DNA from: Lophius americanus
Taxonomy: Eukaryota > Chordata > Actinopteri > Lophiiformes > Lophiidae
Length of the DNA stretch: 64,000 bases
Direction: 5' to 3'
Assembly: GCA_037951165.1 (NCBI GenBank)
Contig: JBBDHG010000116.1
Coordinates: forward strand, 6,895,001-6,959,000
In this document: in pieces, positions 1 through 11,934 of the stretch
Position numbering within the stretch: the stretch's first letter is position 1
How the letters are laid out: each line of letters starts with the position of its first letter
Made by a program: the position numbers and the translations under genes
The notes under the pieces: model-generated
Database searches by the model: none
Seen by the model: the letters and a program-made list of their open reading frames with translations, nothing else
Told to the model about the DNA's origin: nothing

Positions 1-1480
1 CCAGATGATTTGTCTTCCCTCTACCAATTATCACAATATCACAATAGAGGGACTAAACCTGTCATCAGCTAAATTTAGACTTGATCAAAAAATGTATAAT
101 TTGAAACTGACTGCTGATGGCGGACAGTAGAGGTAATTAAACGTACAATTTCAAATCCAATCATATGCAGACCTGAGTTCTGCTTCACAATCCTGTATCC
201 ATTTATGACGAGTCATTCGCAGATAATCAGCATCTAACCCAGAATAAAACTTAAGACACGACAGTTGAAGAGCAACTAATACATAAATGATGTTACAAAG
301 TCTCCATCAACCAACAGGCCTGCTTCGGTGTCACTCCATGACAATTATTTCACCAACACCTCAATGTTATGTCCCGTTTTGTTCTTGTTTGCAGCTACCA
401 GCAACTTTGTTTTTGAAGAGTCATGGATTTTGTTGGGTATCAATAGTGTAGATTGATGATTATTAAGCCACGTCCTTATAACTAAACCAGATAATGTCAG
501 ATGTGAGTAAAGTAAGATTATTCTGCACCACAACAAATGGACACAGAATGGTTTGATCCTAATATCATTCATAAACAGACATATTCACATGTGGATAGAA
601 AAAAGAAAACACTTTTACAACTACATTTAAAGAGGCCAAACAATTATCATCTGAATTTTACAAAACTCTCTCACGTGAAGAGGAAAACATTTTTGTGTGT
701 GATATATAGACAGCTCTTTATAGATAAATCTATCAATCCTTATACCGATAGATATATCTATATCGACAGATATATATATAGATATATCTATATATAAAAC
801 AAAGAAATAGAAAACGGCTAAAAACAGGATTGAAAACCCTGCAGAGCAAAGTTAGCAAATTACTGTTTGTAAGCGGGGGAACAGGGCGCTTTGCTAATCA
901 GCCATATTAGAAAAAAGGTTATATGGATGTAACTGAAATGATTATTCATCTGCAGGCAACTAAGCGTCTCTGGTGCTTCAAAGATGCCAATGAAAGTTCC
1001 AATCTTAATTTCTCGTGAATTACTTTACACCATTACACGGCCCGATGGAATCGCGTAGCTTGAAGAAACTGCAGCAAAGGGAAAGTCTTGGAGTTCACAA
1101 ACAGACCTAGAAAGAGAACAAAACATCCCGGCTTTAATGCCCCATTACCCAGCAGCATGGCTTCATGGTACAAGTAACAACAGCCTTAGGTTTCAGTGGT
1201 TACCTGTTTCATTCTCTCCCCCACAGGATTAACATTGTATAGTTTTAATGCATGAACCACACCCCACTGACTTCACCATCTTTGTCCTTTGAAAAAAATT
1301 TGAATGGCAGCATATGAACATTTTATGTCCATTTAAAAAAAGCTCCACCACAAGTTAAATACCTTTACATCAAGGAGGAGATTCTTCCTCCACCACCGGT
1401 GCCAACATGTTCACTAAAAAACAAGTTGACCTGAGATCAGGCTGCAGGCCTTCCACAGATTACTCCCAGTATTTACTAGT
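1..1480. other. AT-rich flank, no gene recognised
   Basis: No exon or recognisable repeat protein is visible here. A run of imperfect TATATC/GATATA units occupies about 740-797 and produces a spurious ORF. The stretch may be downstream flank or intron of a neighbouring gene outside the window. Confidence 0.4.
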
Positions 1481-1484
1481 GTGA

Positions 1485-2440
1485 AAAGTGTGACAGAAGG
1501 GTTCGAGGTGGAGGTGGGACTGCACCATGGACCAGCCTTGGGCCCCTTCTTGTTTGCTATTGTGATGGACAGGCTAACAGATGAGGTCAAGCAGTGGTCC
1601 CAGTGGACTATGATGTTTGCAAATTCCTTTGTGATCTGTAGTTAGAGCAGGGATTATGTGGAAGAAAACATGGATTGGTTGAAGAATGCACTGCAGAAAC
1701 GATACAACAGCTGTGAATAAAAGGGTGGAACGGTGAGGGTGCAAGAAGTAGAGGTGGAAAAGGTGCGGGAGTTTAAGTACTTGGGGTCAACTGTTCAGAG
1801 AAACAGGGGTTTGTTGAGAAAGGGTGAAGAATCGCATGCAGGCAGAGTTGAGAAGTTTCAGCAGCTTTCTATGACAGATGAGTAGCAAAAAAGAGTGAAG
1901 TGGAAAGGGTAAAAGATGGTGGTGAGAGCAGCTCTGCTGCATGGTTTAGAATCGATGGTAATGGCCAAAGGACAGAAGTCAAAACAGGAGGTAGCAGAGT
2001 TGAAGATGTTCGGATTTTCTTTAGGAACGACGAGAATGGACAGAATAAAAAATTAACCAATCAGTGGGACAGACCGGGTTATCCGTCTTGGAGAAAAAGC
2101 GAGAGAGGCCAGATTGAGATGGTTGGGACATATGCAAAGAAAAGATGAAAGGATCTATTGGCAAAGGAATGCTGGAGATGGAGTTGCCAGGCAGAAGAAA
2201 AAAAAGTCACGACCACAGAGAAGGTTTCTTGATGCAGTGAGATAGGACATGCAGTTGGTTGGTGTCACAATGGAAGATGCAGAAGACAGGGCAAAATGGA
2301 AACAGATGATTGGCTGGGGCGCACCTACAGAGAGAAGCCCAAATACGAATCTGAAAGAGCTGCAGTGAAAAGACAGACACAGCAGTCTGGTCATGTGATC
2401 AGGGTGAAAGTGGTTGCCAGTCACGCACACAGGGGGAGCA
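1485..2440 (+). mobile_element. Decayed LINE reverse-transcriptase fragment with 3' tail (family A)
   Basis: Reading the plus strand with frameshifts gives fragments typical of fish non-LTR retrotransposon ORF2: a stretch like PFLFAIVMDRLTDEV, then a damaged FADD-like block, then VEKVREFKYLGSTVQ, RLGEKAREARLRWLGHM and EDRAKWKQMI. The order matches the second half of the reverse transcriptase and the C-terminal region. Stops and frameshifts show it is dead. The 3' portion at about 2280-2330 is nearly repeated at 9245-9310, so the same family has at least two 3' ends here. Copies of the same RT region also occur at 6420-6640 (minus) and 27420-27800 (plus). The clade was not assigned. Confidence 0.75.
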
Positions 2441-3821
2441 AAAGAATCTGAAAAGCCCCCCGCATTATTAAAATCAATAGTAATTACTTGCACTAGAATT
2501 TTGGTTTCTCTGTAAAATATAGCGAAAGCAGAGGCATTGCAGACAAAATGGTTACAGCATGTAGGTGTGTGCCATGGAGAAGCTGTATGACAATCATGGT
2601 CACACATGGGGAGCAAAATCACATTGGTGTGTCGGTGCCAGGCGTCTAAGCAGAATCATAAAACAAATCTAGTGGGATATTTATTACTGCAGACAGTAGG
2701 TCACATTGGGCAGTGGAAAGACTTCAAAAATAAGGAATACGGGTTTGAGGGACAGGGCGAGAACCCAGTATGAAGAAATCCGGTCCACTCTCTATGAGAG
2801 CCAAACAGGAACTAATATAGATACATAATAAATAAATTCACATACACAAATATACAATACATATAAATCTGGTGTAGGCCCTGAAAGGAGCACTATAAGT
2901 GAAGCTAGAGAGGCAGATAGCAATACCAGAGTCACCACAGACAGTAAGAACCTTCAAAATACAGTGATAAAAGCTGGGCCGCAGCCACAGAGAGCTGCTT
3001 GACCCCATATGATATTGACATCCTCAACTTTTTGAAGAAGAATCTGAAAGGATAAGCACTGGTCTGTTTTGCTTTCCATTTATTAATGAGGACAAGGATT
3101 ATCTTTTAATTAACTGTTCAAAGAAAGAAAGTAAAGACAGTATCACCCCGCCTCATATTCCACTTTAATTAAACATTTAGTATCGATTATTTTATTTAAA
3201 CATTGGACATTCGGATGTTGTTTTCATGTAAGTCCAAGGGGAAAACATCCTTGCCTTAATCTAGTGCCATAAATCAAAAACAAAGTTACATTTGCCTTTT
3301 TTTTTCTCCTTGGAAAAAGATCTGCTTGGGGGCTCAAAAATTTACCTGATAGTTTTATCATGGTTATCATTCTGTTTATTGTGAAGAGTCAGGAAAATAA
3401 ATAACACTATGTTTATCTGACTTCAAAAAGATGGGATAAAAAAAATAAAAAAAACACGCCGCACTTTACTTTGTCATTTGTAGTTCAAAGGGCAGCACAG
3501 GGTCTTTTCTTTTTTTACAAGAAAATAAATCCCTCCCAATTTCTTCTCAAACAGGAGATGTACAGTTTTCTTATTTGTTTAATATCTGTAGGTTTAAGTG
3601 TATAAAAGTATAAATAATGATAAAAGTGAAATACATGAAATATAACATGATTCCATTGATATTTTCTAAGACTTATCATACTGTGAAAATTTCATACCGT
3701 TTCAAGTCCACAACGGACTTTGAGATCCTAGTGCCCACTGCACAGAAACGTTTAACGTCAATCGCCCCGGGTCAGATAAAGAGTCACACTTTATCATGTT
3801 GCTCACCTTGGCACCATGGCA
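2441..3821 (-). other. Region downstream of rbm4, probably including its 3' UTR
   Basis: The rbm4 stop codon is at 3822-3824, so the sequence just below it is presumed 3' UTR on the minus strand. Minus-strand AATAAA candidates (TTTATT on the plus strand) occur near 3079 and 3376. No other gene is seen. The boundary of the transcript cannot be set from sequence alone. Confidence 0.4.
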
Positions 3822-5577
3822 TTAGTAAGGGGCATATCGCGACGCGTAATGATCCTTGGGCCGCGGAACAGCATAGGAGCTCCTGGAGGGCGACAGCTGT
3901 GTTCGCTCAAAGGTGTAGCCTTCAGAAGGGACTGGTACTACTCTTCTGATAGGGCTGCGGTCTTCCACGTGGTATGCAGCAGTTGAAGGTATTGGCCGGC
4001 GGTCATACAGATCTGTACTGGAGGAGAGCTTTGAGATGGAGGGAGGAGGTGGTGGGGGAGGAGGAGGAGGAGGGGGGAGATAGGACATGCGGCGGTCTTC
4101 GAAATAGCTGGAACCATAAGACTGAGCTCTGTACTTCTCATAATAGTCAACACTGCTGTAAAGGCGGTCACGATCATACAGTGATGACCTCTCATAGTAG
4201 CTTGGCGCACTGCTTCCATACCGATCCCCCAGCTCCGAGCTGTAGCCACTGAGCCTGCGGGGGGGAGGTGGCAATGCGGCTACATGACTGGCCCCACTAT
4301 ATTGAGGCCCTCCCATGTAATCTTCTGTAGGTGTGGCCATTTCATAGCTTGCCCTGCCATAACTTGATGGACCACGTGGGGGGGCCCGACCACTGCGACT
4401 GCTTGTACCATTACTGTTGCTAGCACTCCAACTGACTGGACAGTCTTTCGACCAGTGACCATGTTTTCCGCAGACGTAGCAGCCGGTATGATCTCCCATT
4501 CCAGGGGCAGTGCGAAGCCGGCTGGTGGACAGCTGTACGCTCATCAACTTGCCTTGAAAGCAGAGAAAAGACATGAATGAGTTTGGGTGCTTTTGAAGTG
4601 TCTCACCTGCATAAAACCTATTAAATGATTTGACCAATTAGGGAAATGAAATGATTCGCCGTCCAAGAGGAATGCATGCCTGTGTGAAGCACTGCAAGAT
4701 TAAATAAATAATGATTGCGATCTTAATTAGAACGCATATGTGATCTCACATAGTAGAACGATTCTGCAGCATTTTAATTCAGAACATAAACTGCAACAAA
4801 GCAGTCTGCAGTCAAACTTGCTGTTATTAGCCAGGTCTGGCCTAAGTAGATGGCCCTATGAACCTGTGACGTGTAGGAGTTGTAATTTGTTGTTGCGAGT
4901 GAAGCCACAGACGAATGAGAGCATGCACGAGAACCTGTATCCTGTTAAAAGTGTATTTTTGTCACTTGGAGCCACTTAGGAGTAAGGCAATCTAAAAATT
5001 TTGATTTTTACCTAAGAGCTGCCCAGTCACTAGTTTTGAGTGATGTTGCCAATTTACAAGTGATTACTTAATTTGGAAAAAGAATCAGCCAATGGATTTT
5101 AGCTGTTAGGAACCAAATTTGTATGTGTATACAAATATCTCTCTTCTGGCAAAAAAAGAGTTCACCTTTGAATGCTGTGTTATCCATTTTAGAGATGGCC
5201 TCCATGGCGTCCTCCATTCGCTCCATGTGAATAAAGGCGTAGTCTTTCACTATGTCGCACTCTACCACAGGGCCAAATTCTTCAAACTTGGCCCGTAGAA
5301 CATCACTGCCGACCCCTTCTCCTAGATTGCTGACATGCAGTTTGGTGGTGGACCTGGCCCTCCCTTTGCTCATCTCCACATTCATGCGCCACCCATGCAG
5401 CAGGTGCTGGTGGAGGTTTTGGATGGCCTCCTCCGCTTCAGACCTATTGTTCATGTGTACAAATCCGTAGTTTTTGACAATGTCACATTCGGAGACGTTG
5501 CCATACTTCTCAAATAGCTCTCGCAGCTCTTCAGGTGTGGCGTTGCAGGCAAGGTTGCCGATAAAAATTTTCACCAT
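3822..5577 (-). CDS. rbm4: RNA-binding motif protein 4 (RBM4/LARK family), two coding exons
   Basis: Coding exons are 5577-5166 and 4552-3822 (412 + 731 nt, 380 aa). The junction reads AAAG|GTGAAC to TTTCAAG|GCAAG and restores a codon in frame. RRM1 lies at about residues 2-66 (RNP motifs IFIGNL and NYGFVHM) and RRM2 at about 78-145 (LHVSNL, DYAFIHM). A CCHC zinc knuckle follows, with C162, C165, H170 and C175. The tail is rich in Ser, Tyr, Arg and Pro, with about 12 consecutive prolines, and ends with DRSPIRR-like sequence as in vertebrate RBM4. RBM4 proteins are known to act in alternative splicing and translation control, shuttling between nucleus and cytoplasm. The two RRMs followed by a CCHC knuckle separate it from RBM14. 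Fish carry several rbm4 paralogues and I cannot tell which one this is. The ATG at 5577 is chosen because it begins RRM1 in the usual way (MVKIFIGNL). Confidence 0.93.
4690..4980. repeat. Dispersed repeat copy 1 in the rbm4 intron
   Basis: This block resembles 18260-18560 in the mpdu1 gene. Shared blocks in the same order include ATAAGCTGCAACAAAGC-like sequence, GGAGTTGTAATTTGTTGTT-like sequence and CACTTGGAGCCACTTAGGAG-like sequence. It is noncoding and its family was not identified. Confidence 0.6.
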
Positions 5578-6419
5578 GATGGAGTTCTGGGAGTCCTAGA
5601 AAAAAAACAGAAAAATATATTGATTGCTTTTGCATAACCACAACAAATATTTATTTAGCATTTATAAATATGGTGCTAGAGGCATCCCCAGAGTCTCAAC
5701 AATTACTGTGAAAATTACAGAAACAATATTCCAGGTCTCCAAGATAACATTAATACTTTTTCATTCAAAGGTCCAGAAATAAAACCGTCTTCCTAAAGTA
5801 TATTGTTCATGCTGAAAGTTTCAGAAGGATAGTGATTCAGTGTTATAATGAACGTGTTAAATCAAGATGCGTTTCTTCTATTGAGGCCATTGATGTAAAC
5901 AGGTGAGTATAAATGAGAATAACCCAAAGGGCTTTTACAAGGACCACAATAACAAGATAATGTTCTTGAGAGTAAAATGTTCCAGTCTACAAAAATTTTG
6001 GTAATCAAGTGTATGTAAATAGGACAAATACATTATAAGTACAATCCACTGTCATCTGACATCAGATGCAAGCCCAATGGTTGCTTTAACCCTTACTATG
6101 GACATTTTTTGTCTTTTCAATTCCAACATTTTTTAAAATCATTTTTGCTATAATAATCCAGATGGTGTGAGTTTTGGAACTACACATTTTTAAAGTCAAT
6201 AATTCACTGTTTGAACAAGATGTACATTCATAGCACTTTAAGGAAAAAAAATGTCTCTTTAAAACCCGTTAATACTGAAATTTTGATTAACTTTGGCATA
6301 GGAGAAAAAAAATGCATTCCCATGTTGTTAGGCTTTCATTCTGGCACCTTCACTTCAGAATTGTTGTTTTTACTTCGTAGTGCATCAATTGTTAATATGT
6401 ATTTTGTTTTATTGCAAAT

Positions 6420-6640
6420 TACTTACATTCCTCCTCTGTCCAGCACATACCTACACCTCTCAAAAGTTTTCTTCCATCTGCTCCCTAATCTCACTACAGA
6501 TCACAATCTCATCTGCAAAAATCATAGTCCTCAGAAAGTCCTGTCTGACCTCATCTGTCAGGCTCGTCCATCACCATAGAAAACAACAAGGGGCTCAGAG
6601 CTGACCCTTTCTGTAGTTTCACCTTTACTTTGATCATATC
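6420..6640 (-). mobile_element. LINE family A reverse-transcriptase fragment, antisense
   Basis: The reverse complement aligns by eye with 1510-1690: a KGSALSPLLF-like start, a VMDE-like block, then a damaged FAD(D/E)IVICSE block. It lies in the 5' UTR intron of rbm4 and is broken by stops. Confidence 0.6.
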
Positions 6641-6872
6641 CGTCACATATTCATTTGACCAAAATCAATGTTAATGATAATCATTTAAGTGTCACATTGT
6701 TCAACACAAAGGAAATAACGCATTTAGCATTTAGCATATGAAAAATAACATATCATTATGTAAACAACATGTTAAAAAAGGTATTTAAAGGTTAAAAGAA
6801 ATGAAAAAGATGTCATATACGATAGTTGTGATGAAAGTGCAGGTGTGGTGAAGGTTCGGCGGCGGAGACCTG

Positions 6873-6916
6873 CTGAACGTTGTCCTAACGTGTAAACACG
6901 TTAGGACAACGTTCAG
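6873..6916. repeat. 44-bp perfect palindrome
   Basis: Two 21-nt arms (6873-6893 and 6896-6916) are exact reverse complements separated by two bases (AA). It lies in the presumed first intron of rbm4. It would form a cruciform in DNA or a long hairpin in either transcript. Confidence 0.95.
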
Positions 6917-7407
6917 TATGGTATCGACTTCAGGTTTGCATGGATTACATTTAAATTTGATTGAGTTGATTTAAAACAAAAGTAGTATTTAAACGCCGTA
7001 AGTTGGTATTCATTATGAGTTATCTGTCGTTTATCGAAACAGTTGTTCTATTTAAGAGGAATGCTAACATAATGTTGGTTAGGTTATTACATTCATAAAA
7101 ACTAACCACAGTTAGGCCCTATTTTGATCGACCGTCTCTTTATTTATTAGAGTCCGTTTATTGAGCAAAAAAAAAAAAAACACATCTCAAGGCTCCATTT
7201 GTGCTCCGATATTCAGTCTAAGCTAAACGATGTTTGGCTAATGATGCTAACACTTGAGCTAGCAACTGGCTAGCTAATGTTTAGCCGCTGATTCAGGGCG
7301 TGTTACGTCAGATAGCAGCTACAACTACGTTACATAATCAATCGCATATAAACAACTTCCCAACATGTGATTCATCTCACATTTTAGCCGTGATACCTCA
7401 AACCCAC

Positions 7408-7520
7408 CTGCGAAACGGAGTAGGCCTCGACAGTAATGAATGAACAGTGAAATGGCTGCTGCCCCCGTGACGCTGCTTCTTCTTTAACGGATATTATCGG
7501 TGGATACTAAAGCAGCCTCA
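7408..7520 (-). promoter_or_regulatory. Probable rbm4 5' UTR exon 1 and promoter
   Basis: A good minus-strand donor (CGCAG|GTGGG, exon ending at 7408) pairs with the acceptor TTTTCTAG|GACTCC that opens the rbm4 coding exon at 5595, 18 nt above its ATG. Sequence upstream of the donor is locally richer in G+C and CpG than its surroundings. The transcription start was not determined. Confidence 0.55.
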
Positions 7521-8274
7521 GCCTAGCAGTACTGCGGTCTGCTGGACTGGAGAATCCCGAACCCCGCCTTCTCCTTCGGTTGTTTTTAACGGGCAGTAAC
7601 GCAGCTTATGGATACATTACCCCCACCTAAAGGAAGAAAGTTCAATCTGCACCATATCCAGCTCAGAAATATTCCATTGATAATAAATATTCCTGTATTT
7701 GTCATTTATTTCATGTATATATGGTAGGTTATTCAGGTGGACTGTTTAAGGGTTTTCTTTAAAATAAAATACATCTTTACATCTGATACATACACTTTTT
7801 TTTGGCAATTACTAATTTTTGAGGGAAGTTTCGGATTCACAAAAGGAAATGGAAGTACTATGTTAAGGATGTAATGAATAAGAACATAATGAGGAAGAGC
7901 TGTGTGTTGTGCTGTATGACGTTTTAGTTGGACCTTTGAATTTGAATTGAAGTCACTTATCTATCGATATTTACACAAACTACATTTTCTATTTACAGAG
8001 AACATTTTTAGAAATGTAGACCTACCTGTTTGTAAAGGCTCTCTGTGTAAGTGTATATAAGTTGGAGAACAAGGTGGAAGAACATACAGTGCATTACAGA
8101 ACTTTTGTGGTGGCAAGAGGGGGGAGTCTTTTGAAATATTTCACTGTGCTAGTCTCACACAGAGTTAGTGCTTAAAATAGGTCACAGTGTAAGTCTTTAA
8201 AATGTTTTATAGTGTTAGTTTTTCACTGTGCTAATTTCTAAAAGTATTAGTGTTTGAAATATTTCGCAGTGTTT

Positions 8275-8560
8275 ATCAATCAATGTTTATTTATATAGCG
8301 CCAATTCACAACAATTGTTGTCTGAAGATGCTTTCAAGAAAGAGCAGATCTAGACAAAACTCAGTATGTGATTATTTTACAGAGACCCAACAAATTCCTC
8401 AGTGAGGAAGAAAAACTGCCTTTTAATGGGTAGAAACCTCGAGCAGATCCAAGACTCAGGGTGGGCGGCCTACTGACATTACCAATTGGGTTTGAAAAGG
8501 GAGAGGGAGAGAAACCGAGGGAGAGAGAGGGGAGGGTAGAGACAGACGGGGCAAAAAGCA
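8275..8560. repeat. Teleost interspersed repeat (TTTATATAGCGCC type)
   Basis: The block runs from TTTATTTATATAGCGCCAAT through AACTGCC-TTTTAA-GGGTAGAAACCT to a GGGTGGGCGGCC-like segment and a purine-rich end. This is a common fish repeat with no coding capacity. Partial relatives are at 33460-33610 and 43500-43640. The short ORFs across it are incidental. Confidence 0.6.
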
Positions 8561-8599
8561 GCAATGCTATCTGCTATGGTAATCCACTTTCTTATGCCT

Positions 8600-9340
8600 C
8601 TCCAGGGTCGGGCCGTGGCTCAGACTGTGTACAGCTGGGCGGGAGAACTGGTGACCGGTACTGAGGATATCATCGGTCGATGGAAAGAACAGTTTGAGGA
8701 ACTCCTGAATCCGGAAGCCACATCTAATCCTTCAATACTCTAACTCTGGAGGCAGAATTAAAGGAACCCGGGGGAAGGCCCAACCATTTCACTTGCAGAG
8801 GTCACAGAGGTAGTTAAGAGGCTGCAATTTCAAGGGCCCAGTGGTGCATTCACCACTGGCAGGGTTAATCTCATTAGATTAGCTCACAACTATCTGCCTT
8901 CCTAGAAAAGTTTACTCCAGGGTTCTGGAAAGGAGGCTCAGACCCATTTTCAAAACTCAGTTTTAGGAGGATCAATGTGGATTATGTCCTGGTCATGGAA
9001 AGGAGTACCAACTTTTTACTCTTTGAGGCTTGCTGGCAGGGTCATAAGAATTTGCCCACCTAGTTTACATCTAGTTTCCTGTTGGGGTAACTACGTAGAG
9101 CATGGGGTACCGGGGCCACTATTACGGGCTATCCAGTCTATATAACCAAAGTGAGAATTGTGTCCGTATGCTCGTCAGAAGGACCGACACGTTTGCAGTG
9201 AAAATCTTCTCTTTGGTCTTCCCATATCTTGGTTGATATGACAGAGGAAGATACAGAGGACAGGGCAAGATGGAAACAGATGATGCAATGTGGCAACCCC
9301 TAAAAGGAACAGCCCAGAGAAGAAAAGAAGATCGTATTTG
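8600..9340 (+). mobile_element. LINE reverse-transcriptase remnant with family A 3' end
   Basis: The plus-strand frames give a GRWKEQFEELLNPE-like linker, a VTEVVKRLQFQGPSG-like segment, a KVYSRVLERRLRP-like segment and a damaged CGFRPG-type block, the usual order at the start of a LINE reverse transcriptase. The last part (9245-9320) matches the 3' end at 2280-2340. Stops and deletions are frequent. The block is probably a composite of two deleted copies. Confidence 0.7.
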
Positions 9341-9859
9341 GAATAAGAGTTGAATATTAGTGTTCAAGTTCTAGCGTTGTTTTAAGTTTAAACAATTCAG
9401 AGACGTATGTTTGTTTGACTGGCTATAGAACCTTTTCATTAATAAAAAATGAAAATGTTTTGTTTTAACTTGCAGTATTAAGTTCAAACAATGAGGTGTT
9501 AATCAAAGATTATGTGTGGTATTATATATTTAAAAAATAAATGCATATGCGTTTTGTCCAAATAAATTCCCACTGGGCTACAAAAAAAAAGGACATGAAT
9601 GAATTAAATATCACTTTATACATTTGCCCCGTTTTAAAATATTCAATTAGACGATAAGTTTATGCGAAGCTGTCAAACAAAAGTTTATCAGACTTGAGAT
9701 TCTCCAGTCGTCTCGTCTGGACTCGATAGGATGTTGTTGCAGAAGTTAAAGATAAGCTCATAATATCTATCTGTGGACGGCACCAGAAAATATTGCAAAT
9801 CCATACTTCATTTGGTTTCCTGACGTGTCCCTGACATCGACAACAAAAGTCAAAGCAAT

Positions 9860-10520
9860 AGTTGTCTTTCCTTCAGTCGTGGTTGAGGATGGAAGGGAAT
9901 GGAGGACAGACGCGCTTTCAGAGAGTGTTGGACTCTGCCGAGGTTGCCCCTTGTGTCCGATTCTGTTCTTTATAATCATGGACAGGATCTCAAGGTCAAA
10001 TCGATGTGAGGACAGTGTCTGGTTTTGGGGGCTTTGAATTGCAACTCTACTGTTTGCAGATGATGTGGTTCTGTTGGGTTCATTGGTCTGTGATCTATAG
10101 CAGCACTGGAGCAATTTTAGAGTCAGAACCTCCAAATCTGAGACCACGGTTCCATGCTGGAAAACAGAGGACTGTCCCAGATTGGGTGGGAATGAGTTGT
10201 CGCCTCAAGCAAAGTACAATGAGCTGAACAGGATCTCCATTTCAGGAGTCATGAGGCAATGCTCTCACTCAATCAGTCCATCTAGGTTCCAACCATTATC
10301 TATGGTTATGAGCTCTGGGTAGTGACTGAGAGAATGTGGTGAAGGATACAAGTACCTGACCTGAGTTCAGTTGAGATGGTCCAGACATCTGATAGGACGC
10401 CTCAAGGACACCTCCCTTTGGAAGATTTCCAACATGTGCACCTGGGAGGATTATACAGCATATTATCATCTGGGATGAGCTGTAGAGTGTTTCTGGGGAG
10501 ATGGATCTTAGTAAAACCCC
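9860..10520 (+). mobile_element. LINE remnant (family B), RT catalytic region
   Basis: It contains a RGCPLCPILF-like block, an IIMDRISR-like block, and CTGTTTGCAGATGATGTGG, which is the coding of the LFADDV catalytic motif in a shifted frame. The 3' part around 10400-10480 reads TSLWKISNMCTWEDYTA, a stretch seen near the end of common fish LINEs. Frameshifts show it is dead. Related copies are at 10600-11060 (plus) and 44660-45010 (minus). Confidence 0.75.
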
Positions 10521-10599
10521 TTTTGACATACTGGCACCATAACCTGAATAAGAGGAAGAAGAAGAAAAGGCAATGTAAATAGCGGAAAAAAATATTGTT

Positions 10600-11060
10600 G
10601 GTATCGTTTGGGTTTTGTGGATTTGGAGAAGGCTTTTGACCGTGTCCCCGGGGGAGACCTGTGAGGGGTACTGCTGAAGAGTGGTGTAGAGTACGGATGG
10701 CATTGCTACACATTTCTAACTTTGGTACAACCAAAGTTAGAAATGTGTCTGTATCCTCGAAAGAAAGTCAGAGACGTTCCCAGTGGAATGCTGGACTCCA
10801 AAGTTGTCCCTTGTCTCCGATCCATTACTTGATATTCATGAACAGGTTCTCAAGGCGCGATCGAGGTAAGGATCCGGCCGGGGGACTTTAAAATCTGTGC
10901 TGTTTGCAGATGATGTGGTTGTGTTGGCTTCATCAGTCTGAACATTCAGCGTGCATTGAAGCGTTTTGCAGCTGAGCGTGAAGCGGCAGGTATGAGAATC
11001 AGAACCTCAAAATCTGAGCCACAGGTTTTCTGCCAGGAAACAGTGGACTGTCCCCTTTGG
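10600..11060 (+). mobile_element. Second LINE family B remnant, RT domain
   Basis: It starts with FGFVDLEKAFDRVPRG-like sequence (the first catalytic Asp block) and later has the LFADDVV coding string at about 10900-10920. In between sits the palindrome at 10708-10748, which replaces the expected RT sequence. It lies directly downstream of the copy at 9860-10520 in the same orientation. Confidence 0.75.
10708..10748. repeat. 41-bp fold-back inside a LINE remnant
   Basis: Perfect 19-nt inverted arms (10708-10726 and 10730-10748) are separated by 3 nt. The right arm is native LINE sequence, since a close relative of it is at 9139-9162. The left arm is its inverted copy. Confidence 0.95.
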
Positions 11061-11493
11061 GTTAGGGACTGGAGACTGGAGACTGCAGGCTGCTGCTGAA
11101 ATAATGTGGCCTCTGCTGGGAACTTTGATGTTCCAATCCGGGTTCACAGGTTGGATGAGATATTTGCCTCGAAGATAATATAATCATATGTTGGTACATA
11201 TTCGAAACACATAGTCGATGAATGAATGCTATATCAAACTCCGAAATTCTCTGTGAAAGATGGAGTTGTCTTAACTCTACCGTCCTACCCGCCCATTAGT
11301 CAGACTCTGAGGTCATCCAAGTGACGACGGGTCTCATTCACAAATATCTTCCACAGAATTTTCTTGAATTTGTTTTGAAGAGGAGTCCTAACAGAAAAGC
11401 TACATCAGATTCATGAAACCTTCTTGAACTGCAAAATTGTCCCCCCCCCTGTGTTCTTAAATTGGTGAAGCGCCATGTGTAAGCTGGAAGCTC

Positions 11494-11934
11494 GTGCCTT
11501 TGCTCCAAATGACAGTAAACGCCCCGTCAATCCCCAGAAAAGGGCTTCAGACTTCATGGCCACAGATGTTGCGTAGAAGAAAAACCATAAATATGCCCCA
11601 AAGAAAGTGTAAAGACAGTGAAGCACTGGACTCCACACCTTTAAAAAAAAAAGCCAGCAGTTCTGAAGCTAAGATATTTCTGCACGCAGGATGGCTTGTG
11701 TTAACCTTTTTAGTAGTGTCAGTAGCTGATAGGAAAGAATATCGTTTAATAAGTGGTTTGGATGCCGTTACAGGTTTAGTGAACGTTGATCTCAAATCTG
11801 AGGTTAGTAAATGTCTTGTCAATCACCTAAGAGAGATCCTGGCCACTGGCGGGGGGCAGGCTTCCGTACAACTATCAGAGCTGGACCAGCGCATCGGGGA
11901 CCACATTATCTATTTGCAGATGAACTCCCGCTGA
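11494..11934 (+). other. Unrecognised 146-codon ORF
   Basis: The frame is open from ATG 11494 to TGA at 11932 with a Lys-rich N-terminal third, a short hydrophobic stretch (WLVLTFLVVSV) and a helical-looking end (SEVSKCLVNHLREIL). I do not recognise the family. It lies between LINE remnants and mpdu1, has no clear splice context, and could be a fossil of a mobile element or retrocopy. It may also be chance. Confidence 0.2.

Noticed and set aside
2155..2622. 155-codon minus-strand ORF
   Set aside because: It is antisense to a LINE family A remnant read on the plus strand and shows no domain.
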